In this document: positions 34,208 through 45,864 of the stretch, in pieces
Layout of the letters: each line of letters opens with the position of its first letter
Numbering within the stretch: the stretch's first letter is position 1
NCBI GenBank assembly: GCA_907163375.1
Contig: CAJQUW010006967.1
Coordinates: 620,001 to 684,000, forward strand
DNA from: Prostheceraeus crozeri
Lineage: Eukaryota; Platyhelminthes; Polycladida; Euryleptidae
DNA length: 64,000 bases
Direction of reading: 5' to 3'
The notes under the pieces: generated by a model
The model's input: only the letters and a program-made list of their open reading frames with translations
What the model was told of the DNA's origin: nothing
Databases searched by the model: none
Program-made: the position numbers and the translations under genes

Positions 34208-34705
34208 TAGTGCTTGAAGAGTGGTAAATTACCGGTAATTTACCGGTAAGATTGAAATAAATTACCGGTAAATTGCCGACTTTTCGGGGTTTCCTGATTA
34301 TATTTTGCTACGACGAAATTTTTAATGCAGTCACAAGTTATAACTCACTGCCCTTTAGTCAATCAAGTTCAAAACAGATGGCCGAAATAGGCTGCGATAG
34401 AGCGTTGCTTAGAACCATCTTTTTGCCGTCAAACTTTTGATTATCAGGTCTATTTGGATGAAAGATTAACAAACTTCTAAAAACTGTCAATTTTTCATTT
34501 CTTAATCGCAATTTATATGAAAAGAATCAGACGTTGAGCAGAATTCAAACCTTCACCAGAATCAGATTAGGCCAAACGCGCATTTGGTTAAATTCAGAGC
34601 ATACTGGTGCTCTGTTTTCGAAGTTAGAAGGACATGAATATAAATTACCAGAAAAACTACCGGTGAGGTAACTTAAAATAAATTACCGGTAATTTTTAAA
34701 CACTA
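34208..34705 (+). mobile_element. Short hAT MITE with perfect 8-bp TSD (TAGTG family, copy 2)
   Basis: CTTTGGAG at 34200-34207 and 34706-34713. The ends are TAGTGCTTGAAGAG and TTTTTAAACACTA. TTACCGGTAA palindromes crowd both termini (five or more in 500 bp), as in the 3.7-kb relative at 16000-19701. There is no ORF. It is a compact deletion derivative of the same family. Confidence 0.82.
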
Positions 34706-35242
34706 CTTTGGAGTAGTGGTTTCAGTACACACATGTTCTTAGATTGTTAATAATTTCCTTCAGATTGTTGTTGTGTTCATTATCATTACTAAAATGATTA
34801 CGCGCTTCTCATTTTATTTTATTTGCTAGTTATCATTTTCTGAAAATATGCGCTCTCATACATCTTATATGAATGTAACTATAATTAGCATCAAAAACCC
34901 TCCAATAGTAGGGCCCACGTGCATTTTGTTAATGCGCACCGGTGATAATAAAGTGACACGGCAAAGATCAAGTTTTAAAACAATCCGCCACCTGACTTTG
35001 GACGGTTTCCTTAGTTGCTCTTCCAGAAAGAGCAGCAGGCATTTCCACATTGTCAAGGATATCATTGTCCACCGCTACATCAGCTGTTGACATGTTAGGC
35101 ATTTAGTGTTCGATGCATCAAATGCTAAACGTCCGGATTAACGTCCGGATAAATCCGGGCTATCGACTACGTTATGCCCCACCTTCATCCAATCCGAAGT
35201 TGTTGTCTGTCATTGGTTTCCGTCCATATCAACACTTTATAT

Positions 35243-35452
35243 CATATAGTAGGGTTATATACGTAGAGTGTGACTCAAAAAAGTATCTGTATACAATGAA
35301 ACTTTTTATATGAAAAGATTCAGTTTTTCTGCGCAGTTACGTTCCCGGAGTTCGAAAAATTATTTGAGCAATTTTTAAAATGTCAAAATTTTGTCAATTT
35401 ATATGCTACCGAGATGACGACCCGTTATCAGTAGCATGAAACCAGTTGGATA
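35243..35452 (-). mobile_element. hAT-like MITE, CATAGAG family, truncated copy 6 (reverse orientation)
   Basis: Reverse complement of the last ~210 bp of the family: CATATAGTAGGG terminus, then GTATCTGTATACA, TTTTTATATGAAAAGATTCAG and a final CCAGTTGGATAC. It ends abruptly at about 35452, so the rest is deleted or was never there. Confidence 0.75.
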
Positions 35453-35819
35453 CATACTTTTTGCATATTTATAGTTTCATCGACACTTATCCTACCGCAT
35501 CCAGTAATCAAATTGTCTTTAACATTAAAGAGATTTATTTTTATTATCCAACTTATTTGTATATAGACCACATCGCAATCTTGAAAAGTCAACCTACATG
35601 CTTTGCAATGAAAAAACTAGCCTATAATCATACGATCAACTTGACTATTGTCATAGTTCTCCCTAATTCAAAATGACATAATTAAACGCTACTCCACTAC
35701 CTTTGCATGTAATTCCTTAATTTACGGTTATTTCCTGCTTGGATGACACCGAGAAATTGAAGTTGTTGCTTTCGCATCTCTTAGCGCATGCAGATAATGG
35801 ATTGTAAGGAATTTTTTTT

Positions 35820-35870
35820 GGTGGTAGGCCTATAACCTAGAGGAGCACGCAGGTTCAAACCGCGATCTTT
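35820..35870 (+). repeat. Possible tRNA-derived SINE relic (B-box)
   Basis: AACCTAGAGGAGCACGCAGG is followed by GGTTCAAACCGCG, a perfect pol III B-box (GGTTCRANNCC). The A-box is not convincing, and no cloverleaf can be drawn. It is probably a SINE head fragment or chance. Confidence 0.25.
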
Positions 35871-36724
35871 TTCGATTATTTTTCCGAGTTTATTTTGATG
35901 GCCTCTGGTCGGTCGCTGCGATTTGTGTGACCACTGCGGTTGCTGAATCGCACAATGATACCAATTTGAACATCCCACTACAAAAATGACATTCTTAGTC
36001 TTGGAATTAAATTCTTACAGGCTCTTTGATCACTTGAATGGTCTGCTTTGTAGTTATCCCTGAACTTGGCTCCGGCGACCATGATTGAGGATAACTACAT
36101 TTCATTTTGTGCGCTGTTATTACTTTTTGTGACTGTATCTGAAAATCTTCATCAATTAGATAATGTACTTTTACGTGGAGTCACGCAAGAAGGTAAAATA
36201 TTTAATTGTTGATTTCACTTGCGTGACATTGCGGACACGTGCTATTTCCACTGCAGATTGATCTTCGGCCGTTCATCGTTTATCAAAATGATTGATATCA
36301 AGCTCACACGCTGAGAAATTGGAAGCGTTATCTTATCAGTTAGTAGCAATATAAATATGATTGAAACCACATTTCCAAGAAATCACTGTATATTGGAAAA
36401 GAGGTCAGGTAAACACAGCAACAGAACCTCGATGATCATACGCGAATGAACGTTCGTTTATTCTTAATGGTTCTGAGCAGAGAGCAAAGTTTAGAAAAAG
36501 TGAGCTGAAAAGTATGAAATATACTATTATAATTTGAGGAATTGAAGTCTATTTTGGGTAGAACGTTCACATTTCAATGCAATTCAAATCACAAACTTCA
36601 CTGGAAACTCTTTCTACTGAGGTACACTGAGTGAACTTCATTTGTCGTGCGTCGTCGATTTCGTGTAGCCTAAAAGGTATTGTCATGAAGCTATTGGTCA
36701 TGAAGTCTTCTTTTGGTTAGGCCC

Positions 36725-38162
36725 CAGACTCTTAGTCTCCGCATTAATTAAATCATCACTGTGGATTCAGCGTCGATTTTATTAAATTAACTCGAGTTGA
36801 GACCCAGTACCACATTGAGACATGCAACTGTTTACACTTTTATAGAAGTAATAATAAACGTTTATATTTGCATTGCCTCAACATTGGAAATCGTGAGGCA
36901 TCTTTACAAAGTTAAAACAAACTACTGGTAATAATCATAAAAATCAAATATCAAGAAACAATTAACAGTCAAGAAAATCCACTGTTTGCGAGTCGAATCA
37001 TAGTAATAAGAAAATATTTTTGCCTTATCGCCGCTGAAATTTTGGGTATTCTATATGTTCTGGAATACTGATTTATTTCGGGAGTTAAATTATGTAGAGG
37101 ATGTGATTCATCTTGAACTAGCTTACTGAAAAGTCGAATGCCTTTCATGAGTCTTCGATATTCTAGCGGTACAAAGTTCGCGCAATCACAGGCTGATGTT
37201 CCACAAATAATTTTATGTGCGCGTCCCTGGATTTTTTCAATTTGATTTATCTCTCTTTTTGGCAGATTCACAAAAATGGGTGCAGCGTATTCAAGAACTC
37301 CTCTGATACAATATTGATATACTGTCAAGAGTCCATCATGATCAATAAATGGTTTCAATTGCCTTAATATAAAGAGTTTTGATGACGTTTTTCTGGTAAT
37401 CATATCTACATGTAGTTTCCACTTAAAATGTTCATCAAATCTGCACGGATTTGACTGATCATGATCACAATGCAGAAGGAAAAATGGTATTTTGCAAATC
37501 GGCCAACGTGTCACTCAACCTTGGAAACGCAATATACATGTATAGTTCGTTGAATTTCCAATTCGATGGGTATATTGCTATACTGTTCATCTTTATTATT
37601 AAGAGTATTTTCTCTGAACATAACACAAACTTGCCACTGAAAGTGAAAAATATTGTAATCTAAGTTAGAGATCATAATTAACTTTATAATATGTAAATGA
37701 GTCCACATTACTGTTCAGATTCAAGAAGTGAAACATAAAGTTAGTGAATCATAAAATTATACCGATGAAAATTGAAGTAAAAACTTAAAAACTTCAGCCA
37801 AGAAGCACAGTAGGATCTCAGCTTCTCCATAAAGACTTGCATTATAATGTGGTTCATGAAATTCCCCTGATAATCAGCTCCATTTCCGCTTGACTAAGAT
37901 GCCTATTATTGACTATTATTCCTTTTTATATCTAATAATATACTTTTATACTACTTATATTCAAGTTCTAAATCGCTAGTATATAAACACAGGAATAATT
38001 TGCAAAAGCTTAACTTCTCAAAAAGTGATCAAATATTTTTTGTACTGCAGGAACGTTATGTCCGCAAAAGAACTGAATCTTCTGATATAAAAATTGTTCA
38101 TTGTATACAGATACTTCTTTGAGTCGACATTCTACCTTACCTTCTATATACTTTCTCTATAG
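36725..38162 (+). mobile_element. hAT-like MITE, CATAGAG family, copy 4 (with nested LINE)
   Basis: The flanks TTAGGCCC (36717-36724) and TTAGGCCT (38163-38170) match in 7 of 8 bases. The right end CTTTCTCTATAG is clear, and the left end (CAGACTCTTAGTC) is decayed. The internal landmarks GTCGATTTTATTAAATTAACT and CTGAATCTTCTGATATAAAAA place it in the family. Length is 1438 bp because a LINE fragment of about 590 bp is inserted at about 36850-37443. Confidence 0.8.
36850..37443 (-). mobile_element. 5'-truncated LINE (CR1/L2/Rex-like) fragment
   Basis: The minus-strand ORF from FDEHFKWKLHVDMI to the stop at 36969 is the C-terminal end of a LINE reverse transcriptase: TSSKLFILRQLKPFIDHDGL, VYQYCIRGVLEYAAPIF, INQIEKIQGRAHKIICG, LFSKLVQDESHPLHNL. 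It then has a short 3' UTR ending in a TTATTATTA tail near 36850. About 155 codons of LINE are uninterrupted, so it is fairly young. The N-terminal ~25 residues of the long ORF come from the surrounding MITE, not the LINE. Confidence 0.82.
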
Positions 38163-38170
38163 TTAGGCCT

Positions 38171-39429
38171 GATACAAAATTAATATTGTGTTATGCAACA
38201 TTTTCTTTTGAAAGCATCTAACTGAAAAAGTGCAGATAAATATGATGAGAGAATGAAATGTACTAAATGATTCTGAGTGACAGAGCATGCTCGTACTTCA
38301 CTGAATGTCAAATAGATGAATTGTTTATGCAACAACTTGATGATAAAGCAAATGCTAAACCGAAATGTGTGACCTCACAAATTTCAATTAGCGAAAGAAT
38401 TCTCAATCTGAATGATATTAGATGGAATTCACGAAGTTGTCAACATCACATTGTCTGTGACATCCATCACAAAATATCTCTGAATATGTGAGCTTTTAAC
38501 GCATGAAGCTTGTGATCGTCAGAATCGTCATTCAGCGATTTTGATTATTGTGTTAAATTGTGACGATTTGACGACTGTCAATAATATTTAGAAGTCCATG
38601 ATCCAAGCGAACTTCTAGATAATAAGAACAGTTTTTGATTAGAGCACTTATTGATCAAAGTTTGCCTCAGTTAAAGGATAAAAATGTTCTCAGAACATTT
38701 TTGGCAACGAATATGACAAGAAAGGTTCCCAACATTGAATTTTCAAAAATCCACAGAATTAACAATAAAAAAGGCAATGACGTTGCTCTACCTTCATCAA
38801 TCGGCTACCGACGCACATGTAGACTTCTATAATAACACAGTGATGAAAATTTTCTGGAAAATTATGGAAAATTTTGGAAATTTTGAAAGTTTTCATTTTT
38901 TGATAGGCCTTATAATTTGAGCGCTTCCACTGCCGAGGCAGCTACGTACCAATAAATTGGGTCTAAAACTCTTAATTTCATCATTATTTGGATTAAAGCG
39001 ATCGTAGCAATGCGAGTTCCGTCCGCGGATTTTTGAACATTCCTTTGCTTGTGCCATTTTGTTAGCATTTTTAATTATCACACAGACACCGTTTGGGAAA
39101 ACGTGAATCTTGCTTTAGGGGTATATTTTCATGCAATGTGAAAGATCTGGAGCAAAAATAATGTACTTTATTTTGGAGTTTGCTTATTAGCTTGAAAGTT
39201 AAGCTTTATTATGCAGCGTTGTCCATGTGTTGATGAACAAAGTGAAGTATAAGCACACAGTCCACGCAGTATTCATGAGCGACCATATTGGAATTATAAA
39301 AACTGTAAACTCGTGAGATATTTGGTCACTAAAGATATCTGTGATGAATAAAAGAATATCTATGATAGCTTCAAACTTCTGGCCTATTGTCCGACATCTT
39401 CGCTGAGGATACACATCCTCCATTTCTAG
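38171..39429. other. No gene; AAAATTTTCC-rich patches
   Basis: At 38840-38900 the words GGAAAATTTTGG recur. A reversed match (GGAAAATTTTCC, CATCACTA) lies at 39770-39825. AGTGATG at the left and CATCACT at the right hint at an inverted-repeat element of about 1 kb, but no target duplication supports it. Confidence 0.3.
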
Positions 39430-39660
39430 TTCAGATGGTTAAGATAGTTCCAATTCGATTTCAGATCTGCCCAAATGAATTTCAGACTTTTCCAGATGAA
39501 TTGGAGATCTCCAGTTGAATTAAAGATCTTTTCAAAGTTGAGCTTGTGACAGATATCTGTAATTCAGCCAGAGAAATCTGAAATCCATCTAATGTCTGAA
39601 ATTCAACTGGAAAAATCTGAAATAGACATGGAAAAGCTGCAGTTGGCTCCAACAGCTAAC
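39430..39660. repeat. Degenerate TTTCAGAT/AATTCAACTGGA repeat patch
   Basis: About 230 bp in which TTTCAGAT, CCAGATGAATT, CCAGTTGAATT and their complements AATTCAACTGG and ATCTGAAAT recur about ten times in both orientations. It looks like a decayed short tandem or foldback repeat. Confidence 0.5.
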
Positions 39661-39930
39661 ATACAGGTATGATAGAGAAGTTTTCGGACTTTGAATATTA
39701 CAGTCTTTTCAAACGACTATAATAAGTCTCCAAAACAGAGGAAAAAACGTCAATCACCAAAAAATAAATTTCAAAATTTTCCGGAAAATTTTGAAAAAAT
39801 TGGAAAATTTTCCATTTGCATCACTATACAGCATAAATCGTGCCGGCATATTTTCTGTCTATACATCAAAATTTCTAAATCGAATTTTTCACTATTCTCA
39901 ATTATGCCTCCATTATTCAAGATTATGACC

Positions 39931-40026
39931 GGCGCTGTGGCCCTGTGGTTATAGAGTGTTTGCTCTGCGTCCGGGAGACCTTGGTTCAGACCATGGTTGA
40001 CTCAAACCTGAGACTTTTAAAATAGG
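39931..40026 (+). repeat. tRNA-derived SINE head
   Basis: GGCGCTGTGGCCCTGTGGTT holds a pol III A-box-like TGGCCCTGTGG, and GGTTCAGACC at 39983-39992 is a B-box, about 35 bp apart. This is the internal promoter of a tRNA-derived SINE. It does not fold into a functional tRNA. The SINE body is cut off where the inverted-repeat element at 40027 begins. Confidence 0.6.
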
Positions 40027-41934
40027 TAGCGTCATGTGGGGTAATTATGAGCAAAAAAAACGGGGTAATTATGAGCAAGCCTTGAAAACGTTTAAAACTG
40101 TAGAATTATAGGCAAGGAGTATATAAGATATGTTAACAAGGCCATCAATGACTCGTGTGTAAATTTTGAATGAAATCCGTTGATTCTACTAGTTTACAGA
40201 CATTTTCAAAGATGGAGTGTTAAAAAATCTTTACGCCAAAGATCAATAAGGGATTTTCACTTTTGCGTAAACATCGATGTAGTTCTAAACAAATGAGTGG
40301 TGCAAGTAAAATATTCATATCGAATGTTTGGCAGTATCATGGGCAATAAATATTTATACTTATAAATAATGACTAAATTCCTGAAACAATAGCTCATAAT
40401 ACCCCTCTTTGCTCATCCAAAGTCATCTCCAACGGGGTAAATAACAAATTATTGGTCTCTTACGACCATTAATTGAATTAGGATAGCTATGTGCTATGAC
40501 CTACTTATTAATAAAATGCGTCACTTAGCTATTATATTTCAGCTAACAAACTACAGATAGTGAGTAGCTTACATGAACACAGTATACATGATTCTATGAA
40601 TAATTAAATTATGACAGCTCTCTTCTAATTCATCATATTGTCTAGTATAGCCAACTTGCTAAACATGCTGCAACTGCAAGGATTTACTTTCTATGTAGCC
40701 TGCATAAATGTATCTTGATACGTGGGAACTGTCCGATAGCTTGAACAGAGTGATTTTTGGCATCGGTTTCCAGTCGTGCGCGCTAAGATTTTGTTGTGAA
40801 GACTTCGAGTCAATTGTCATGACGTCATTCACGGTCAGGTGACAGAGCCTCGTTGTCCCTATCATTGCAGCTATTGACGTTGCAAGCTGATATTTTAAAC
40901 GATTCATCGGTCTGGTCGCCTACGAGAGAAAACGAAAGGTTGTTACCTCAGAGCAAATTTCAGCTGCAATTAGTGATATCAAGAATGGACATGTATTCCC
41001 GTATATGCTGATATATCATCGTATGATGATTATTGATAAAAGTACAGTGGATCATAGTTAGCCTTTCACAACACAATGAGAATTTAAAAGCATCACTATC
41101 TTTTGATTCGTTTATTTAGTCCCTCCAGCTTCATATTTTAAAAGATCATGGCGATCATAATATTGAAAAAGGTTGCGGAATTTTATAGAGGTCAAATGTT
41201 GAGTAGAATTTCAAATACTGTGAAACAGAGCTTCTGACTTTTGAAATAGAAAAATAAGTAGAGCAATTCACTCATCAGAGCTTGAGCCGTCTAAGCCTAT
41301 TTGGTGCCAGAATCTGAAGGACAGCCTCCCTCCAGAAGCTGAATCTAACGTCCTCTACGAGTTCTCTTGTACTTGGTAAGTACATCGGTCGACGGAGAGA
41401 AGGTTGTCCCCAAAGAATTTCTGAGCATGTCCCACGATGCTGATCAATGGTGAGAAGCGCATTAGAGCATCTAGTGGTGTTACAAGACATCTATTGCAGT
41501 GTGTCCCAACGAAGCCTCCCAGATCTTGCTTCAAAGTTCTCCGAAAATGCAGAGGAAGACTGCATTTGAGCGTTCTAGAAGCTCTCCTCATCAAAGAGAC
41601 TCAGCCCGATCTCTGTACACTTAATCTTCTTTCATTCAATGCCTATAGACCTAGATAATTTATTAGAAATAAATTTTAATCTACCGCACATCTTTATATT
41701 GCTCATAATTACCCCACTTTTGCTCATATTTACCCCGTTTGAGTAGATTTCGGGTGAGCAAGAAAATTCAAATTTTGAATATATTCGAATGCTCAATTTC
41801 TCCAATAGCCTTTATGAAAGTCAAGCTACATACACTAGAAAACGCAACATGTCTTTTGATTATAAATATATATGATTGTATTCCGTATAAACAATGTTTA
41901 CGCAAATCGCTCAGAATTACCCCACATGACGCTA
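40027..41934. mobile_element. Inverted-repeat element with TAGCGTCATGTGGGG ends
   Basis: TAGCGTCATGTGGGGTAATT (40027) is mirrored by AATTACCCCACATGACGCTA (ends 41934). The subterminal word GGGGTAATTATGAGC and its complement recur at 40038, 40061, about 40390, about 41702, about 41720 and about 41910. The inner arms also share GCGTAAACAT. No clear target duplication was found. The interior holds a retroelement fragment (about 41275-41655) but no transposase. It is probably a non-autonomous DNA transposon. Confidence 0.6.
41275..41655 (+). mobile_element. GIY-YIG endonuclease fragment of a retroelement (Penelope-like)
   Basis: The + strand frame contains NVLYEFSCT followed by a YIGR-like segment, then TERRLS, then a long uninterrupted run: RHLLQCVPTKPPRSCFKVLR, CRGRLHLSVLEALLIKETQP, DLCTLNLLSFNA. 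The order VLYEF-C / YIGRT / ...LEALLIK..PDLC matches the GIY-YIG domain that ends many Penelope-like retroelement proteins. It is a broken remnant. The minus-strand ORFs in this interval are shadows. Confidence 0.5.
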
Positions 41935-43900
41935 CACTCTGCATTCTTGCTAAACACTCAGCACAAAAAGAATGAGAGAGGATCAGCAACAACTCGGTCA
42001 CAAGAAAGGCTCCTTGCCAAATGTGCTTCCTGAGGATAAACAACGTTCAGTCATTCAAGATCATCATTATCATTGTAAAATTTGCTTTAACTGCTTAAAT
42101 ATGCCTTTGATCATAATCGTTTCTGTAGACTAATGTTCACATAATTGCAAAGTTCTAATGCACAATTCAAAAGTGGAGTTCAACTGCATATTCCGTCTTG
42201 CTCCCAAAGCGTCACTAACTCATTTGTAATTTTGAATATATTTTACATCCTTGTTAACCCGAGTGAAAAGCATAAAAATAAGCCACGGGCATTTTAGTTA
42301 ACTGATTCACTCTGTGGGCCTATACGAATAGATCATCGGTTATCACCAACTTAGACATGTACTATGGTCGGAATTTTTGTCCAACACGATTCAAATTCAA
42401 GAACTGTATCGATGGAATGTCTTCATCATCATTGATCAGGATTAATTGGGTAAGTCATTTCAAAATTTGTGATGCTCTTTCGGGAGGATGGTTTATACAG
42501 CGAAATGGTTTTTTCCTGGCTTCTGAAATGGACAACAGAACTGTTGTCACACAGACAACAGTCTGTGGTAATGACTTCTCGGCTGTGCATTTGAGATCGC
42601 TTTTGTACTATAGCGGCATCATTCATCTCTTTGAGCGCATCATATTTTCTCAGAGAATTTTAACCTCCAAAACAAGGTTACTTCTCCAAAGCGCATGAAT
42701 TCGGGTTGATAAAACTGTTGGCGATTTGCATTGACCAAAAGCCGTCATTGCCCCTCCATTGGCAAGTTCTGACAATAATTGTGTCATTCTTAATCCTACG
42801 ATCAATTTCAGTCCAAGAATAGAGTTATGGTTCGAAACTTTCGGCGCTCTCATCTGGAAAACTTTATTTAGTGCTTCTCTTCTTTCGATCTCGATTTTCT
42901 GACAAAAGGTGATAATGTGGATGCTGCTATGCTCTCCTATATGTTATGTTTTGTGAAGCGTTCTCTTGTATCCCTTTTCAACATCTCCAACGAATTCAAT
43001 CGATTCCTGGGCAACGAAATTTAACCAATGCCAATTTGCTGGATGCTCGTAATCCAATCAAATTGTAGCTGTATTGGCCTTTATAATCTAATGGAAGAGA
43101 TTTTTATACTTCAGAAACACCGGTATCTACATTTGCACCCCTGGTCCATCGGGTAAAGGAATGTCCAGATCACAAATAGTGATCCGATTTGTAATTCTTA
43201 GGTTGTGGAGATTACAAGTCTGACAGGGTTAAAGCTTTACCGGTCTATTCTCATCTCCCTCAATTAATAATTCATATGAATTTTGTCTTTATTAACGCCA
43301 AGTGTTATTTAAATCCTCCACACACACTTAACGGCTTGATTATTGTCTGTCAGAAAGCTGATACTTGTATACAGACGTGAAATCTTTGACTAATTGTGAT
43401 ATCGACTTGTCCTGATTTTGTAACCATTTATGTGGTGAACATGCTAATTTTGATACTAACCGGAAACAAACATTGCACCTTCACTTTAGCAATACCGCAT
43501 TCTTTGAGCTTCTCAAATAGTCTGGTGCAATTGACGATGTGTGTCTCAAATGTGGGTTCCACATTGCTCATGCCTCAGGTGGTAACTGATACAGCATGTC
43601 CAATATTGAAATAACTATAAAAATCATAATTCCCGGAATCAGATGGTTGAGGTCACTAACATCAAACAACTGACATCATTATGTTAAGAAATTATATCGA
43701 GAAAGGTTTCGTAATTTCAAACTTCATTCTCAGCAATCCCTTTCCATCAATGAATTTCATGAAATATAGATCGGATTTCAATTGTACGGAAATGTCAAGT
43801 CGTGAAAGAACATTTTCAGAATATTGTTTGAAGTATGTAATTATTTTAAAGTCGACGATCAAAACCAGAAATAATTGGAATAGGACTTGGAAGTGTGAAG
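41935..43900. other. No recognisable feature
   Basis: Several ORFs of 65-113 residues occur on both strands, but none shows a domain, signal or codon pattern I can support. Confidence 0.4.
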
Positions 43901-43915
43901 GTTTGCATGTTGTTT

Positions 43916-43975
43916 ATTAATAATGATAATAATTAATTAATAATTAATAAATTAATAATAATCAAAAAAATAATC
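43916..43975. repeat. AT-rich TAATAAT/ATTAATA simple repeat
   Basis: A run of TAATAATGATAATAATTAAT-type sequence, a low-complexity tract. Confidence 0.75.
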
Positions 43976-44039
43976 TTTGAAAATGAGACAATATTTTTTA
44001 TTGTTGTGTCAAAGTCATCACTGAGCAAAAAACATCATG

Positions 44040-44550
44040 CAAGATTTGAAATTAGCAAGCTAAATTTGTAATTAATTCATTTTGCAATTAGCAAATGAAA
44101 TTTCCACGGACATTAATTAAACATCACCTAAAACACACAACTTGCAAATAACCTAAGTTAGTGCACCTGCAATAATAAATCAACTCTACTTTTTGCAAAC
44201 ACAATGTAAATAGAATAAATAAATATTGAGCTGCATCCTCAGTTGAAAAGTGGAAACAGACCTGAACAGCGCTATTTCATCCAATATCAGGAATCATCAG
44301 CAGGCCTAGTTCACATCTCTCAACATCGATACAACTCCCTATTTAAAGTTGCAGCCATGCCCAGGTAAATTTGAGATATGCAATTAGCAAACTTGTGCAA
44401 TTTCAGCGGGCATTCATTAAAAATCACTTTATACACATTATTGGCAAATCGCCTTAGGTAATCGCCTACAATAAATGCTGCTGTTTGTAAACACAATGTA
44501 AATTAGAACAATTAGTAGATATTGAGTTGCACCAATCTGTTCGCATTTTT
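44040..44550. repeat. Two-copy direct tandem repeat, ~320-bp period
   Basis: 44040-44245 and 44362-44550 share, in order, GCAATTAGCAAA, TTTCCACGGACATT or TTTCAGCGGGCATT, AAACATCAC or AAAATCAC, AATAAAT, AAACACAATGTAAAT and ATATTGAGYTGCA. Divergence is perhaps 20-25%. No ORF. Confidence 0.7.
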
Positions 44551-44730
44551 CAACTTAGGGTGCAAGTCAATATTTAATCATTCTATTAAAATCATATAAA
44601 TTTTACCTTTTCCAGCTCTGAAATGAAACATCAAATTATCTGCCTGGGGCTGGTTCCCTTCTACTCGTCGAACAAAATTCGGCGCATGTCATCACGATTA
44701 ACATTCTATACCGAACTTAAGCTCAATAAC

Positions 44731-44805
44731 AAACATTTCCAAGAATAGTTGACAAATGCTTCCAAGAATGGTCGACAAATATTTCCAAGAAGGTTTGATA
44801 AATAA
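44731..44805. repeat. Three-copy minisatellite
   Basis: ACAAACATTTCCAAGAATAG, ACAAATGCTTCCAAGAATGG and ACAAATATTTCCAAGAAGG follow one another with a ~27-bp period. Confidence 0.7.
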
Positions 44806-45165
44806 TTTCTTGAACTTGTAGCTTCAATGATCAGATCATTGACGGTTTCATATAACCTTTGGAAGATAGTTTAGCTGTGCGACAGATTTGTCATTGCATA
44901 GGGCAATGTCCATCAATTAAGAATACAGGAATTGTTGACTGCTTTCTTCGATGTAAGATATAAAGAATGACTATCGAATTTCTCCAATAGACTCCTAGGA
45001 TCATGAGATTTTACAACTTGAGAGTGAGTGCAATTTCAATGCTGTTTGAAATTCACTGCGCCTTATGGAAAATCAAATTAATTGATATGACTCGATATCG
45101 TGACATTAAGATTGTCATTATTTACTACTTCCCTTTCTACAATGCCACACGATTATGATGGTGGT

Positions 45166-45733
45166 CATCGAGTACAGTAGTTATATTAGGTAGAGTACCA
45201 ACTCAGCATTTATTGAATCCCCAATGTGTATACAGTTTCGATTTCATTCAATGAACATGAGTCGAGACCAGGCACCACCGGTGAGATCTGCAAACTTTTA
45301 CACTGTAGCAGAAATGTACACGAATTTGACTGGTCATTATAGCAATACAGAATAAAGAATGGTATTCCACAAATCCTCCATGTCATAACCACTTGGAAAG
45401 GTAATACAGTTTGTTAAATTAGCAATTCGATGGGCTACCATTATCAAAATGATAGCGTAATAATGATGATTAGCTTAATTTCCGCTTTGTTACGATGCTT
45501 GTTGGCAAATATTCATTCCTTTTGATATCCAACTTGTTTCATACTACTTATAAAGGGGCTTCATGTCGGTAGTATATACGTTTGTAAAAATATGGCTTTT
45601 TAAAAACTGGTCAAATAATTTTAGGACCACGGGAACGTAATCTCCTTAAAAAACTGAATCTCCTCATATAAAAATTTTTACTGCATACAGACACTTTTTT
45701 GATTTGACACTACCGATATATACTTACTCTTTG
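45166..45733 (+). mobile_element. hAT-like MITE, CATAGAG family, copy 5 (internally deleted)
   Basis: Perfect 8-bp duplication ATGGTGGT at 45158-45165 and 45734-45741. The ends are CATCGAGTACAGTAG and TATATACTTACTCTTTG. It is 568 bp, about 260 bp shorter than full copies, with the middle missing between the ATTCGATGGGCTACC and CCGCTTTGTTACGATG landmarks. Same orientation as copies 1-4. Confidence 0.87.
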
Positions 45734-45864
45734 ATGGTGGTGAAGTGGTATACAATGCAACTGCTGCACTCTCATTCACTTTATGTTTGTTGAATGGAAA
45801 ATAATGGTTGGAAGAAACATTTTGACAATAAAGGGCACATGATTCTGCTATCAGATTTGATTGA

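Noticed and set aside
39931-40010. Functional tRNA gene
   Set aside because: A- and B-box-like sequences are present, but acceptor and anticodon stems do not form. SINE head is the better reading.
41275-41594. Overlapping minus-strand ORFs of 71 and 79 residues
   Set aside because: The + strand of the same interval reads as a GIY-YIG retroelement domain. The minus ORFs are shadows.
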